A DNA stretch of 55,165 bases from Actinobacteria bacterium UBA4426 (GTDB lineage Bacteria; Actinomycetota; Actinomycetes; S36-B12), in assembly GCA_002390705.1 (NCBI GenBank), contig DGQA01000016.1, forward strand, positions 114,595 through 169,759, in the 5' to 3' direction. Each line of letters starts with the position of its first letter. Within the stretch, counting starts at the first letter, position 1. The notes under the pieces were generated by a model, which worked only from the letters and a program-made list of their open reading frames with translations, had not been told where the DNA came from and did not search any database. Positions 8,354 to 16,916 of this stretch are shown piece by piece. Position numbers and translations under genes: made by a program.

Positions 8354-9049
8354 ATGACACCGATCCGTTTTGCTGCCCCCCTTGGAGTTATTTCTGCACT
8401 CGTCGTGTTGGGCCACCCCATCGGACATGCCGCTGCCCAAAGCAATTGGGACCTGCCACTTCGTGGCGTCCCCCCAACTTCTATCGTCTCTGAATTTTCC
8501 ACACCAAAATCACGATTTGGTTCCGGGCATCGCGGGGTGGATTTTCCCGCCACCCAAGGGCAGCGTGTGCGCGCGGTCGGGTCTGGCACGGTTGCCTTTG
8601 TGGGTTATATCGCAGGCAAACCTGTGGTTTCTATCGAGTTGGCCAATTCGGTCAGCGCTCTGGGGAATCGGGTGAGAAGCACCTACGAGCCGGTGACTTC
8701 GCTGCTAGGCCCCGGCAGTTACGTATCGGCGGGAGAAGTCATCGGCCACATCGATTTTTCCGGCCGCACAAGTGGCCATTGTCGAGATTCTTGTCTGCAC
8801 TTTGGGCTTAAAGTGGTTGACAAATCCACCACAGGGTATCTCAGCCCGAGGATCCTGTGGCGTTCGCTTGCGGTTCTTCTTCCCAGTCCGGTCCTGAATC
8901 AGAGCCAGATCTTGGATGGGCAATCTCAAAAGTTTTTCGGAGCCTTTCAACGCTCACGTGGGTGTAACGCTGTGTCGTTGCCATTGATGCATGTCCGAGT
9001 AGCTCTTGAACCACCCTCATGTCGGCTCCCCCTTCAAGGACATGTGTAG
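8354..9049 (+). CDS. Secreted M23 (LytM-type) peptidase
   Basis: 231 residues. An N-terminal signal peptide is likely (hydrophobic residues 8-27, AAA before position 29). The domain at residues 45-160 has the zinc-binding HxxxD motif as H59-R-G-V-D63 and the third ligand H149 in CLHFG. The usual HxH reads C147-L-H149, a variant I recall from M23 proteins beside rpsB in actinobacteria. Family members cut peptidoglycan cross-bridges, or act as regulators when degenerate. The domain should end near ALLP at residue 177 (base 8884), yet the frame runs on for about 54 residues antisense to xerC, as though the native stop was lost. The start ATG has neither a clear Shine-Dalgarno nor a full TANNNT box (CACTCT at the expected place). 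Confidence 0.82.
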   Translation: MTPIRFAAPLGVISALVVLGHPIGHAAAQSNWDLPLRGVPPTSIVSEFSTPKSRFGSGHRGVDFPATQGQRVRAVGSGTVAFVGYIAGKPVVSIELANSVSALGNRVRSTYEPVTSLLGPGSYVSAGEVIGHIDFSGRTSGHCRDSCLHFGLKVVDKSTTGYLSPRILWRSLAVLLPSPVLNQSQILDGQSQKFFGAFQRSRGCNAVSLPLMHVRVALEPPSCRLPLQGHV

Positions 9050-9830
9050 CCGCGGTATGCCGGAGGGCATGCGGTGAAAGGCTGCTGCCCGTCACTGCAA
9101 TGGTTGATTTGTTTACGATTGAACGGACTACCCTCTGATCAATCCGCCCACCACGCACTCCGACAAATAGTGCAGTCGTCTCACACGCAATTTTCCCCCG
9201 AAAGGTGAACCAACGATTCAACGCGCGTTGCGCTGGATTGCCATATGGGACCATTCGTTCTTTGTTCCCTTTGCCAACAACCCGAATAACCTTACGCTCC
9301 GAATCAAGGTCTCCAAAATCCGCACTACACAATTCAGCAACCCGAATGCCTGTCGCATACAGCAACTCCAAGATTGCTTGGTCTCTGACATCAACAAGAT
9401 TAGTTGGGTCAATCTCCCGATCCAGCAGAGTCGCGGCTTGGTCCTGCGACAAAATGACCGGCAGTGCTTTCGGCACAGACGGGCTGGCCAAACGAAGTGC
9501 CGGATCTACTTCAATAATCCCTCGCTGCAACGCCCAGGATGTGAAGGCTCTAGCCGCTGCGGCTTTGCGAGCAATCGTCGCTCTCGCGCAACCGGCACGA
9601 TGCAAGTCAGCGAGCCATGCCCGAAGATCAATCAGAGACAACTGGGCCACCGACTCAATATCAGGCATGGAAACGAATAGTGTTGTTAAATCATTGCGAT
9701 AGGCGCGCACCGTGTTCGGGCTGCGTCCCCGGGCCCCACCCAAGAATTCCAAAAATGCCTCAATCTGGGCATCGCACTCCGTTACTGCTTGATCCACTAG
9801 ACCATGATGATCAATAGACGCTAATAACAC
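8841..9830 (-). CDS. xerC: Tyrosine recombinase XerC
   Basis: 329 residues, GTG start (start uncertain). Site-specific recombinase that resolves chromosome dimers at dif during division. The N-terminal SAM-like core-binding domain (residues 20-105) and catalytic domain are complete, with all six catalytic residues visible: R163 (TGIRVAEL), K187 (VGKGNKER), H254 and R257 (HALRH), H280 (LGHAS) and nucleophile Y289 (YTHVS). After AHPRS there is a 23-residue Glu/Ser/Gly-rich tail that overlaps, on the opposite strand, the run-on end of the M23 gene. Follows dprA by 57 bases, in the conserved rnhB-yraN-comM-dprA-xerC order. Confidence 0.9.
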   Translation of the reverse strand: MLLASIDHHGLVDQAVTECDAQIEAFLEFLGGARGRSPNTVRAYRNDLTTLFVSMPDIESVAQLSLIDLRAWLADLHRAGCARATIARKAAAARAFTSWALQRGIIEVDPALRLASPSVPKALPVILSQDQAATLLDREIDPTNLVDVRDQAILELLYATGIRVAELCSADFGDLDSERKVIRVVGKGNKERMVPYGNPAQRALNRWFTFRGKIACETTALFVGVRGGRIDQRVVRSIVNKSTIAVTGSSLSPHALRHTAATHVLEGGADMRVVQELLGHASMATTQRYTHVSVERLRKTFEIAHPRSGSDSGPDWEEEPQANATGSSG

Positions 9831-9887
9831 AGGTAACGGCTCGCACTTTCTTCTCAGAAATATTTCCCATCAGAAGCGTGTCGGCAG

Positions 9888-11015
9888 CTATTTTGACTTG
9901 CTCCATAACCCTTCGACAGTGCTGGCGAATCCGGTCATACGCAGTTCGCTCAACCTCGCGAGCAGATCAAGTCGTGAGCGGCCCGTTTTTTCCGCAAGAC
10001 TATCGACACCCATGCCGCCACGCGTAGGTAGCAACTCCCAGACTTCATAATCTGAAGCACTCAACGCCCGCCAATTTGCACGTGAGTTTCGTTGATGATC
10101 ACGAGTGGCCGCTCCCTTAAATAGCCCCTCGCGAGGATTAAAACCGGTGACTAGTTCCTGAAGGTCAGCGGCACTGGTCACCAGATGTACATCCGCGTGC
10201 TTCAAGAGTGTGTTCACACCCAACGAGGTCGGCGCATGGATCGACCCGGGAACCCCAGCGACGATTCGATTCATTTTCAACGCCTCGCGGGCAGTTGAGC
10301 TGGTACCACTGCGATCTGTCGCTTCAATAACGCACGTTGCTTTGGTTAACCCGGCAAGTATCCGATTTCGCGCCAGGAAACGTCGTTTGTGAGCCGGCTC
10401 ACGCGGTGGTGACTCACTGACGATCGCGCCGTTTTCCAAGATCTGCGCGAACAAATATTCGTTGCTCGACGGATACCGAGCATGTACCCCGCTCGCGAGA
10501 ACGGAAACGGTGGGCGTGCCAGCACGAAGTGCACCCTTATGCACACACGAGTCAACTCCGATTGCACCACCGGAGAACACATGAGTTCCCCATGCGCCCA
10601 GCTCCGCAGCCCATTGGCCGGAGATCGCTGCTCCGTAGGGTGTGCACGCACGTGTCCCCACGATCGTAACCGAGGACAGAGCGATCACTCGAAAATCAAT
10701 CGACCCCATGGCCCATAGTGCCCACGGTTGTTTGGTGCCTAAAGCTTGGAGTTGGGTCGGCCAACCTTCTTGGTCACGAGTGAGAATTCGCGCACCAATT
10801 TGATGCGCGAAATCCAACTCGGCGCCAAGATCAAATCGTTCGAACCTACGAGTAAATGCCACATGATCGCGCTGTGGGAACCCTTTCGAGCCCAACATAT
10901 CTAACACTTGATTGGGTGAAATCCCTGATGCAAGTTTCTTGTTGATCAGTTCGTCACCCGGCTCGCACAAATGCGCCATAGCGATGAACGCATCATTGAT
11001 AGTTTCTATTTTCAT
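9888..11015 (-). CDS. dprA: DNA-processing protein DprA (Smf)
   Basis: 375 residues. Binds incoming single-stranded DNA and loads RecA during natural transformation; it is also kept in many bacteria not known to be competent. The Rossmann-like DprA domain shows IVGTRACTPYG (the GSR-type motif), SGGAIGVDSCVHKGAL, and FLARNRILAGLT. A C-terminal winged-helix segment follows (WELLPTRGGMGVDSLAEKTG). The start ATG overlaps the comM stop as TAATG, so the two are translationally coupled. Confidence 0.92.
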   Translation of the reverse strand: MKIETINDAFIAMAHLCEPGDELINKKLASGISPNQVLDMLGSKGFPQRDHVAFTRRFERFDLGAELDFAHQIGARILTRDQEGWPTQLQALGTKQPWALWAMGSIDFRVIALSSVTIVGTRACTPYGAAISGQWAAELGAWGTHVFSGGAIGVDSCVHKGALRAGTPTVSVLASGVHARYPSSNEYLFAQILENGAIVSESPPREPAHKRRFLARNRILAGLTKATCVIEATDRSGTSSTAREALKMNRIVAGVPGSIHAPTSLGVNTLLKHADVHLVTSAADLQELVTGFNPREGLFKGAATRDHQRNSRANWRALSASDYEVWELLPTRGGMGVDSLAEKTGRSRLDLLARLSELRMTGFASTVEGLWSKSK

Positions 11016-12526
11016 TATGCCGCCATAGCCGACTCGGAGTTTCGAAGGTGAATTGCTAGGGCAACATCTTCTTTGGTCGGTCGCTTACGGTCGGCTAGAT
11101 CAGCCAGAGTCCAAGCCACACGCAAAGCCCGATGGCTACCTCGTAATCCACCGGAGTTCCCCACATAGGTATTGAGAAGATCATGTCCCTCCGATTCCGG
11201 ACAAAATTTTGTCCGGAGCAACGTTGCCGGTATTTCTGAATTAGTAGCCCACGGAAACTCTGCGAACCGTCTGCTCGCTGCTTGCCGGGCCGCGATAACC
11301 CGTTCTCGGACGATGCCACTTGACTCACCCATGGCCATTGAGCGAACTCCAGGGATCAATAGGTTTATGTCGATCCGATCGCGCAACGGACCTGACACTT
11401 GAAGCGCATACTTGCGCAAAGCCATTGACGTGCATTCACACGCCTTGACCGTGTCAGTCAGTGCATTCCCGCACGGGCAAGGGTTCGCCGCTAAAAGCAA
11501 TTGAAATTTGGCAGGTAGTGACCCCGTCCACGAGGACCGACTCAACGCGACCTGGCCTGACTCAAGCGGTTGCCGCAATGCTTCGAGGGCATTACGGGAA
11601 AACTCGGGTGCCTCGTCAAGAAACAGGACTCCGTGATGGGCTCGAGTCATTGCTCCCGGCGTGACCTTGTGTCCGTGAACACTCCCCATAAGTGCAGCCA
11701 TGGTGGCCGAGTGGTGCGGAGCTTCAAATGGTGGACGAGTAATTGGCTGGTTGCACACAGACGGTCCGGCGACGCTGTGGATCGCTGTGGCTTCCAAAAT
11801 TTCTTCTTGCCTTAGTGGCGGCAATATTCCCGAGATTCGATGGGCAAGCAGGGTCTTCCCGACTCCCGGTGAGCCAATCATGAACATGTTGTGGCGACCA
11901 ACCGCTGCGACTTCGAGCGCCCACCGCGCATCATCTTGACCCAGTACATCAGAAAGATCGGTTAACTCATCGGCGGGGAACGTGGCTGAATTTTCAGCGT
12001 GAAGCGGCTCACGATCGCCACGAAGGTAGGCGATAACGTGGTTGAGATCCAAACAGGCGACCGCGCAGGTTGTGGGGACTATTTGGCATTGAACCAAATT
12101 GCCTGGGGGAACGATTACAGAATTCACACCTGCTTGTGCAGCCGCAATTACAGAAGGCAACGCTCCGGGAACGGCCCGCACCGACCCATCAAGACCCAGC
12201 TCGCCCACGAACACGGTATTAGCAATGTGCTCGATGGCGATTTGCCCGGTCGCCCCCAGAATTCCCATGGCGATTGCCAAGTCCAGTCCGGCACCATGCT
12301 TGCGCAATTCAGCGGGTGACAAGCTGATCGTCACCCTTCCCCTTGGCCAGCTCAGCCCAGAATTCATGATCGCGGTTTTTGAGCGATGTTTTGATTCAAT
12401 GACCGAGGCATCTGGCAACCCGACCAGCCCTACCGTGGGTAGACCCCGTGAGTGATCAACTTCAACGCGTACGAGGTGACCGCAGACGCCAGAAACTACA
12501 GCGCCATATGACCTGGCAAGTGCCAC
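11015..12526 (-). CDS. comM: ComM/YifB family Mg-chelatase-like AAA+ ATPase
   Basis: 503 residues from GTG 12526. In other bacteria ComM is a hexameric helicase that helps branch migration of transforming DNA; most homologues are annotated YifB or Mg chelatase-related. The N-terminal ChlI-like domain precedes an AAA+ module with Walker A GSPGVGKT at residues 218-225 and Walker B GVLFLDEAPEF; the C-terminal Mg-chelatase helical domain is present (RDRIDINLLIPGV). GTG 12526 is chosen because the family starts at ALARSYG; it is one base after the yraN stop and has AGGGG eight bases upstream, whereas the open frame to 12595 overlaps yraN. Coupled to dprA. Confidence 0.92.
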   Translation of the reverse strand: MALARSYGAVVSGVCGHLVRVEVDHSRGLPTVGLVGLPDASVIESKHRSKTAIMNSGLSWPRGRVTISLSPAELRKHGAGLDLAIAMGILGATGQIAIEHIANTVFVGELGLDGSVRAVPGALPSVIAAAQAGVNSVIVPPGNLVQCQIVPTTCAVACLDLNHVIAYLRGDREPLHAENSATFPADELTDLSDVLGQDDARWALEVAAVGRHNMFMIGSPGVGKTLLAHRISGILPPLRQEEILEATAIHSVAGPSVCNQPITRPPFEAPHHSATMAALMGSVHGHKVTPGAMTRAHHGVLFLDEAPEFSRNALEALRQPLESGQVALSRSSWTGSLPAKFQLLLAANPCPCGNALTDTVKACECTSMALRKYALQVSGPLRDRIDINLLIPGVRSMAMGESSGIVRERVIAARQAASRRFAEFPWATNSEIPATLLRTKFCPESEGHDLLNTYVGNSGGLRGSHRALRVAWTLADLADRKRPTKEDVALAIHLRNSESAMAA

Positions 12527-12527
12527 G

Positions 12528-12881
12528 TTAAATGCCCCTAATATGCGTAATTGTTGGTGGTCCGACCACCGGAGCGAGAATTCCCACCACATCAAAACGA
12601 ATATCCCGCGGACTCACCGACTGTGTATCAAGCCACCGAAGTGCAAGTCCACGCATTCGGCGAACCTTGCGGGGAGTTACCGACTCAATCGGATCACCGT
12701 AAGCCACCGTGCGTCGAGTTTTGACTTCGCAAATCACTAGGTCGCTTCTTTCACGAGCTATCACATCTATCTCGCCAAGATCGCAACGCCAGTTTCGCTC
12801 GAGGATTACCAATCCATTTTTTGATAGATAACGAGCAGCAAGTTCCTCACCATAAAAACCCAGGGCGTCCTTTGACTTCAT
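12528..12881 (-). CDS. YraN/UPF0102 family nuclease-fold protein
   Basis: 117 residues from ATG 12881. A small restriction-endonuclease-fold protein nearly always found between rnhB and comM/dprA; its function is not established. The PD-(D/E)xK-like residues are seen in CDLGEIDVIARE and CEVKTRR, and FYGEELAARYL marks the conserved N-terminal helix. An upstream in-frame GTG at 12932 would add 17 residues outside the family core; ATG 12881 gives the usual length and has GAGAG upstream. Separated from rnhB by 64 bases. Confidence 0.85.
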   Translation of the reverse strand: MKSKDALGFYGEELAARYLSKNGLVILERNWRCDLGEIDVIARERSDLVICEVKTRRTVAYGDPIESVTPRKVRRMRGLALRWLDTQSVSPRDIRFDVVGILAPVVGPPTITHIRGI

Positions 12882-12945
12882 CTGCTTACTCTCACTGAGT
12901 TCTGCAGCTAAAGGAAGACTGAAGTTGTCCACTGTGGATAAGCGC

Positions 12946-13578
12946 TCAGTGACAAAAACTCTTTCGGTGCAATCGAGTCAGTCCCAGCTCCGAGATCGCC
13001 TGCTGATGTTCGCGGGTCCCATATCCACTGTTTCGTTCCCACCCGTAGCCGGGAAACTCCACGGAGCGCTCGCACATGAATGCATCCCGCTCAACCTTCG
13101 CAAGAATACTCGCTGCCGCAACACTGGATACGCTCTTGTCCGCTCGTTTACGCGTCACAACGCTTACCGGGAGCTTGGGGTCACAAAAATTAAATATTCC
13201 ATCGAGGATCAGCACACTTGGCGCCATCCCTGATTCACGAGCAGCGCGAAAAGCAATATTTACACACTCACGCAATGCCGCCGTCAGTCCATGCCGATCA
13301 ATAAAGTCAGCATCGACACTTGCTGTTGTTGACCAAGCCCAATCTTCAATCAATTGAGCGAGTCTGACTCGATCCTTAGGCCTGGTTGCCTTCGAGTCAC
13401 GCACTCCTCGGGGTGCAGTAGGAGTATCCGCAGCAATCACGACAAAGCCAATATAAATTGGACCCGCTAACGGGCCTCGGCCAACTTCATCTATTCCAGC
13501 GACCAGCGAATGCCCTGCTCTCAGCAAAGATCTTTCTAGCCGCAAACTTGGTACAGAAAGAGTGATGCCGCTACTCAA
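12946..13578 (-). CDS. rnhB: Ribonuclease HII
   Basis: 210 residues. Removes ribonucleotides misincorporated in DNA and degrades RNA-DNA hybrids. The acidic active site starts in GIDEVGRGPLAGP (D30, E31) and continues with D126 in LILDG; the KRADKSVSSVAAASILAKVERD segment of type II enzymes is present. The only in-frame start before the conserved region is TTG 13578, which overlaps the 3' end of lepB by eight bases, so translation is probably coupled; the exact start is not certain. Confidence 0.92.
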   Translation of the reverse strand: MSSGITLSVPSLRLERSLLRAGHSLVAGIDEVGRGPLAGPIYIGFVVIAADTPTAPRGVRDSKATRPKDRVRLAQLIEDWAWSTTASVDADFIDRHGLTAALRECVNIAFRAARESGMAPSVLILDGIFNFCDPKLPVSVVTRKRADKSVSSVAAASILAKVERDAFMCERSVEFPGYGWERNSGYGTREHQQAISELGLTRLHRKSFCH

Positions 13579-14332
13579 TTTCCGAGCTATTGCCCGACGC
13601 TATGGCTGGATTTCTAAAAATTTCTGGGACCGTCTCCATCGTGATCCGAGATAGCGGCCACACAATAGTGAACACGCGCCCGACCGCATTATCGATGGGA
13701 ACAGCGCCATCATTTTGGTCTAGGTGAAAGCGCGAGTCCGCGGAGTTTGCACGATTGTCGCCCATAACAAACATCCCACCATTGGGTACGGTGATGTCAA
13801 ATAGAACTTGATCGGTCGGTCCATTGATGTAGGAGGTTTCATCCAAAGCCACTCCATTGAGAACAATCTGGCCGGCCTCATTGCAACAGGCAACTCGATC
13901 TCCGTCAATCCCAATGACGCGTTTGACTAAATCATCTCCAGAGTCGCTCGGGAGCAGGCCGACAAATGTTAATGCCTTTGCCATCACAGAACGCCAACCA
14001 TCATCCGCTGGCTGCATGACAGGTAACCAGTTACCCGGGTCCTTAAACACCATGATTTCTCCACGCCCAACACCCGAAATCGAAGTGGTAATTTTTGATG
14101 CAACAACGCGGTCATTGATCTGCAGGGTTTGCTTCATAGAGCCGCTTGGAACGAAGAAGGGTTGAATGACAAATGTGCGAATACCGGTAGCAAGGGCAAG
14201 GGCGATCACTACGATGATTACAAATTCAACAATGCCACGGACTAGTGAATTCTTCTTCTTGGTTTCGCCGTGAACTGCCGCTTCATCCTGTGAGTGGTTC
14301 TGCGGTGCATCGTCTCGGGCCGAAACTGCCAC
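13571..14332 (-). CDS. lepB: Signal peptidase I (first of two by sequence size, second in the operon)
   Basis: 253 residues, GTG start. Membrane-bound type I signal peptidase that cuts signal peptides off secreted proteins. A cytoplasmic Lys/Gln-rich N-terminus of about 30 residues is followed by one transmembrane helix (31-52). Catalytic Ser65 lies in PSGSM and catalytic Lys137 in LVKRVIG; GDNRANSADSR (box E) is intact. Its GTG overlaps the TAG of the upstream signal peptidase gene as TAGTG. Tandem lepB genes after rplS are usual in actinobacteria. Confidence 0.92.
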   Translation of the reverse strand: MAVSARDDAPQNHSQDEAAVHGETKKKNSLVRGIVEFVIIVVIALALATGIRTFVIQPFFVPSGSMKQTLQINDRVVASKITTSISGVGRGEIMVFKDPGNWLPVMQPADDGWRSVMAKALTFVGLLPSDSGDDLVKRVIGIDGDRVACCNEAGQIVLNGVALDETSYINGPTDQVLFDITVPNGGMFVMGDNRANSADSRFHLDQNDGAVPIDNAVGRVFTIVWPLSRITMETVPEIFRNPAIASGNSSEIE

Positions 14333-14889
14333 TAGTTCAACTCCTTGAATGAATATGAATCAAGCGGCTGCCACCGAGTCGGTGGCCAAATCACGAACCG
14401 CGCTTGCCCTACAACCTTAGACTCTAATACAAATCCTCCACCTGGATCCCCAAGGTGGGATCGCGAGTCGGCCGATTCGGAGCGATGATCACCCATAACC
14501 CAAAGCTTCCCATCAGGTACAAGAGCATCGAATGGAACCTCACTTGGAAGGTCGCCCGGATAAAGATAGGAGTTCTCGGTGACGGCGGCCCCGTTGATGC
14601 TGAGGTGGCCCGCCTCAGTGCAACAGGCGATCCGGTCTCCACCTATTCCGATCACCCGCTTCACAAAACTACCACTCTCGGCGCTGAAACTGTTTTGACC
14701 CTCAAACACAATCAGATCCCCTCGAGCAATGCGGGCCGACCAGTATGCGGTCCGATTTACCAGAATCCGGTCACCTGATTTCAGGGCCGGCTGCATCGAA
14801 TCACTAGAGATGATAAAAGGTTGTACCACGAATAAGCCACACAGCCATAGCAGGAAAATTCCGACTATGGCTACAAGAGAAACTTTCAT
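14332..14889 (-). CDS. lepB: Signal peptidase I (tandem paralogue)
   Basis: 185 residues, starting ATG 14889. A shorter paralogue of the neighbouring signal peptidase: a transmembrane helix begins almost at once (residues 4-24), then catalytic Ser31 in SSDSM, Lys77 in FVKRVIG, and GDHRSESADSRSH. All catalytic boxes are kept, so it is probably active with overlapping or distinct substrate preference. It starts 28 bases after rplS and overlaps the next lepB by one base, so it belongs to the same operon. Confidence 0.9.
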   Translation of the reverse strand: MKVSLVAIVGIFLLWLCGLFVVQPFIISSDSMQPALKSGDRILVNRTAYWSARIARGDLIVFEGQNSFSAESGSFVKRVIGIGGDRIACCTEAGHLSINGAAVTENSYLYPGDLPSEVPFDALVPDGKLWVMGDHRSESADSRSHLGDPGGGFVLESKVVGQARFVIWPPTRWQPLDSYSFKELN

Positions 14890-14917
14890 TCAGACTAGAA
14901 CACGCGTGGAGAGTGGC

Positions 14918-15280
14918 TTAACCTTGATCTTTGGGGGTTTCGCGCAATTCACGAATCTTGGCCTTCTTGCCCTTTAATCCGCGAAGGTAGTACAGCTTTG
15001 CCCGGCGAACATCGCCACGGCTAGCCACCTCAATCTTATCAATTATTGGGGTATGCACTGGGAACTTTCGCTCGACTCCCACTCCATAAGCGACTTTACG
15101 GACTGTAAAGGTTTCACCAAGACCAGAACCATGGCGGCCAATCACAACGCCCTGGAACATCTGAACACGAGACTTGCTTCCTTCAATGACCTTCACATAG
15201 ACCTTGAGGTTGTCCCCGGCGCGAAAAGCGGGGATGTCGTCGCGAAATGAACTGGCATCTACTGCGTCAAGCTTCTTCAT
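14918..15280 (-). CDS. rplS: 50S ribosomal protein L19
   Basis: 120 residues. Located at the 30S-50S interface. L19 blocks visible: FRAGDNLKVYVKVIEGSKSR, VQMFQGVVIGRHGSG, and VERKFPVHTPIIDKIEVASRGDVRRAKLYYLR. ATG 15280 has a Shine-Dalgarno (AGGAAG, eight bases). The 151-base gap back to trmD is AT-rich near 15325-15335 and contains CCGG-ATTAG-CCGG, so rplS may have its own promoter and leader, but I cannot fix either. Confidence 0.95.
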   Translation of the reverse strand: MKKLDAVDASSFRDDIPAFRAGDNLKVYVKVIEGSKSRVQMFQGVVIGRHGSGLGETFTVRKVAYGVGVERKFPVHTPIIDKIEVASRGDVRRAKLYYLRGLKGKKAKIRELRETPKDQG

Positions 15281-15431
15281 AATTACTTCTTCCTGCCCAC
15301 GCCATAGGTCATGTGCGGTGATAAATTTTTAGTAAGTGCCGGCTAATCCGGATCCCCTATGGCAGATTCCCGGTGCGCCGAGCCTCCAAAGTGTGCCACA
15401 CCGCCAGTGTCGTGCGACAGGCCCCGTCTGC

Positions 15432-16154
15432 TTACACCTGTTCAGGTGGTATTTCGGCCAAAAGGTCAGGTCGATACTTACGGGTCCGTGCCTGTGCTTG
15501 GTCTTGGCGCCACTGCTCGATCGCCCCATGATTTCCACTACGCAAGACTTCAGGCACTTCTAGCCCGCGCCAGCCCAGCGGCCTGGTATAGACAGGCCCT
15601 TCAATTGAGGAATCCGGTCGAGAGAATGAGTCGTCCACGACGCTCTGCGGGTTACCCAACACCCCAGGAATCAGCCGAGTGATCGCTTCAATTATTACTA
15701 GCGTGGCAACTTCTCCGCCCGCGAGGACATAGTCACCAATGCTGATTTCCCTTACTTTCTCCCATTGCTCGCTCGACGAGTAGTGGACACCCACACGCGA
15801 GTCAATTCCCTCGTAGCGACCACAAGCGAAGACGAGGTGCTCAGCACGTGCAAATTCTAATGCGAGAACCTGGCTGAATGGCTCACCTGACGGGGTAGGA
15901 ATGATTAACGTGGGCTTGGCCCGGGTGCCTTCTCGAATATGATCCAGTGCACTGCCCCACACGATCGGTGACATAACCATGCCCGGACCACCGCCGTAGG
16001 GCGTGTCATCGACACTGCGGTGTGGATCGGTCGCCCAATTGCGTAAATCGTGAACCTGAACCTGAACCAGACCTTGCGTCTGGGCTTTACCCAAGAGGGA
16101 CAAATTAAGTGGATCTAGGTACGCAGGAAATAACGAAACAACATCAATTTTCAC
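15432..16154 (-). CDS. trmD: tRNA (guanine-N1-)-methyltransferase
   Basis: 240 residues, GTG start. Methylates G37 next to the anticodon to prevent frameshifting. SPOUT trefoil-knot enzyme: MKIDVVSLFP start, DDTPYGGGPGMVM loop, and the SAM-binding knot sequence ISIGDYVLAGGEVATLVIIE. Overlaps the end of rimM by 11 bases. Part of the rpsP-khpA-rimM-trmD block. Confidence 0.95.
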   Translation of the reverse strand: MKIDVVSLFPAYLDPLNLSLLGKAQTQGLVQVQVHDLRNWATDPHRSVDDTPYGGGPGMVMSPIVWGSALDHIREGTRAKPTLIIPTPSGEPFSQVLALEFARAEHLVFACGRYEGIDSRVGVHYSSSEQWEKVREISIGDYVLAGGEVATLVIIEAITRLIPGVLGNPQSVVDDSFSRPDSSIEGPVYTRPLGWRGLEVPEVLRSGNHGAIEQWRQDQAQARTRKYRPDLLAEIPPEQV

Positions 16155-16662
16155 TGGAAACTTCCTGATTTAACAATCCCTCTGGCGCGTCTACCGTGAT
16201 GCGTTTCGCCCCAATGTCAACGATGGGAACAATACTTTCAACAAATGGAATGAGGTGCTCGGTTGCTCCCTGAGCCACCACGAGAACTTCCTGACTAGGA
16301 AGGTGCAAGACGTCCGTCACCGTGCCGATTGACTCACCGTTCACACTTCGCACTTCGCAACCTATCAAGTTGGAGTCGTAGTATTCGTCGTCTTCTTCTG
16401 GCAATTCAGACTCGGCTCGCTCAACAGTGATAATGCTGTCTCGCAGTTCCTCGGCTGCGCTTCGAGAATCCACGCCAACAAGTGTCAGAAGGACTCGTCC
16501 ACTGTGCCAATGAAACCCAGAAACAATTAGATCCGAACCACTTTCGCGGTGCAATGTCGTGCCAGGGGCAAACCGTAGTTCCGGCTCGTCTGTGCGGACC
16601 TCCAGTGTTACTTGGCCGCGAATACCGTGCGGCTTGCCTATCCGGCCAACCGTTACCAGCAC
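16144..16662 (-). CDS. rimM: Ribosome maturation factor RimM
   Basis: 172 residues, GTG start. Assists 16S rRNA processing and assembly of the 30S head around S19. The RimM barrel begins TVGRIGKPHGIRGQVTLEVRTDEPE; the PRC-like barrel follows (YYDSNLIGCEVRSVNGESIGTV) and ends with HLIPFVESIVP. Its start lies five bases after the khpA stop; its end overlaps trmD. Confidence 0.94.
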   Translation of the reverse strand: MLVTVGRIGKPHGIRGQVTLEVRTDEPELRFAPGTTLHRESGSDLIVSGFHWHSGRVLLTLVGVDSRSAAEELRDSIITVERAESELPEEDDEYYDSNLIGCEVRSVNGESIGTVTDVLHLPSQEVLVVAQGATEHLIPFVESIVPIVDIGAKRITVDAPEGLLNQEVSSEN

Positions 16663-16667
16663 GTGAA

Positions 16668-16916
16668 TTAGCGCTCGGCTGCGTCAAGGAAATCGATACG
16701 CACTCCACGACCTTCATTGATCGCTGAAACCACGGTGCGTAGGGCAGTTGCCGTGCGACCTGAGCGGCCGATTACTCGACCCATGTCCGCCGGATTGACT
16801 CGAGCGTCAAGCGCTTGGCCAGACTTCCCGCGCCGGTCCGCTCGGGAGGTCACGCTGACGTCATCGGGATTATCAACAATCCCACGAACAAGATGAGCCA
16901 AGGCGTCTTCGAGCAT
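16668..16916 (-). CDS. khpA: KH-domain RNA-binding protein KhpA
   Basis: 82 residues, the family length. Single KH domain with the RNA-contact loop GRSGRT in MGRVIGRSGRTATALRTVV. KhpA homologues bind RNA, often with KhpB, and affect cell division or sRNA action; the exact role here is unknown. Lies in its normal place between rpsP and rimM, its ATG overlapping the rpsP stop as TGATG. Confidence 0.92.
   Translation of the reverse strand: MLEDALAHLVRGIVDNPDDVSVTSRADRRGKSGQALDARVNPADMGRVIGRSGRTATALRTVVSAINEGRGVRIDFLDAAER

Noticed and set aside
12933..12941. A perfect DnaA box (TTATCCACA, minus strand) between rnhB and yraN
   Set aside because: It is a single nine-base site with no cluster, no AT-rich unwinding region and no dnaA/dnaN nearby, so it does not mark an origin.
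13571..14889. Two adjacent signal peptidases as a recent assembly duplication
   Set aside because: They differ strongly in length and sequence, both keep the Ser/Lys dyad, and tandem lepB is normal in this phylum.
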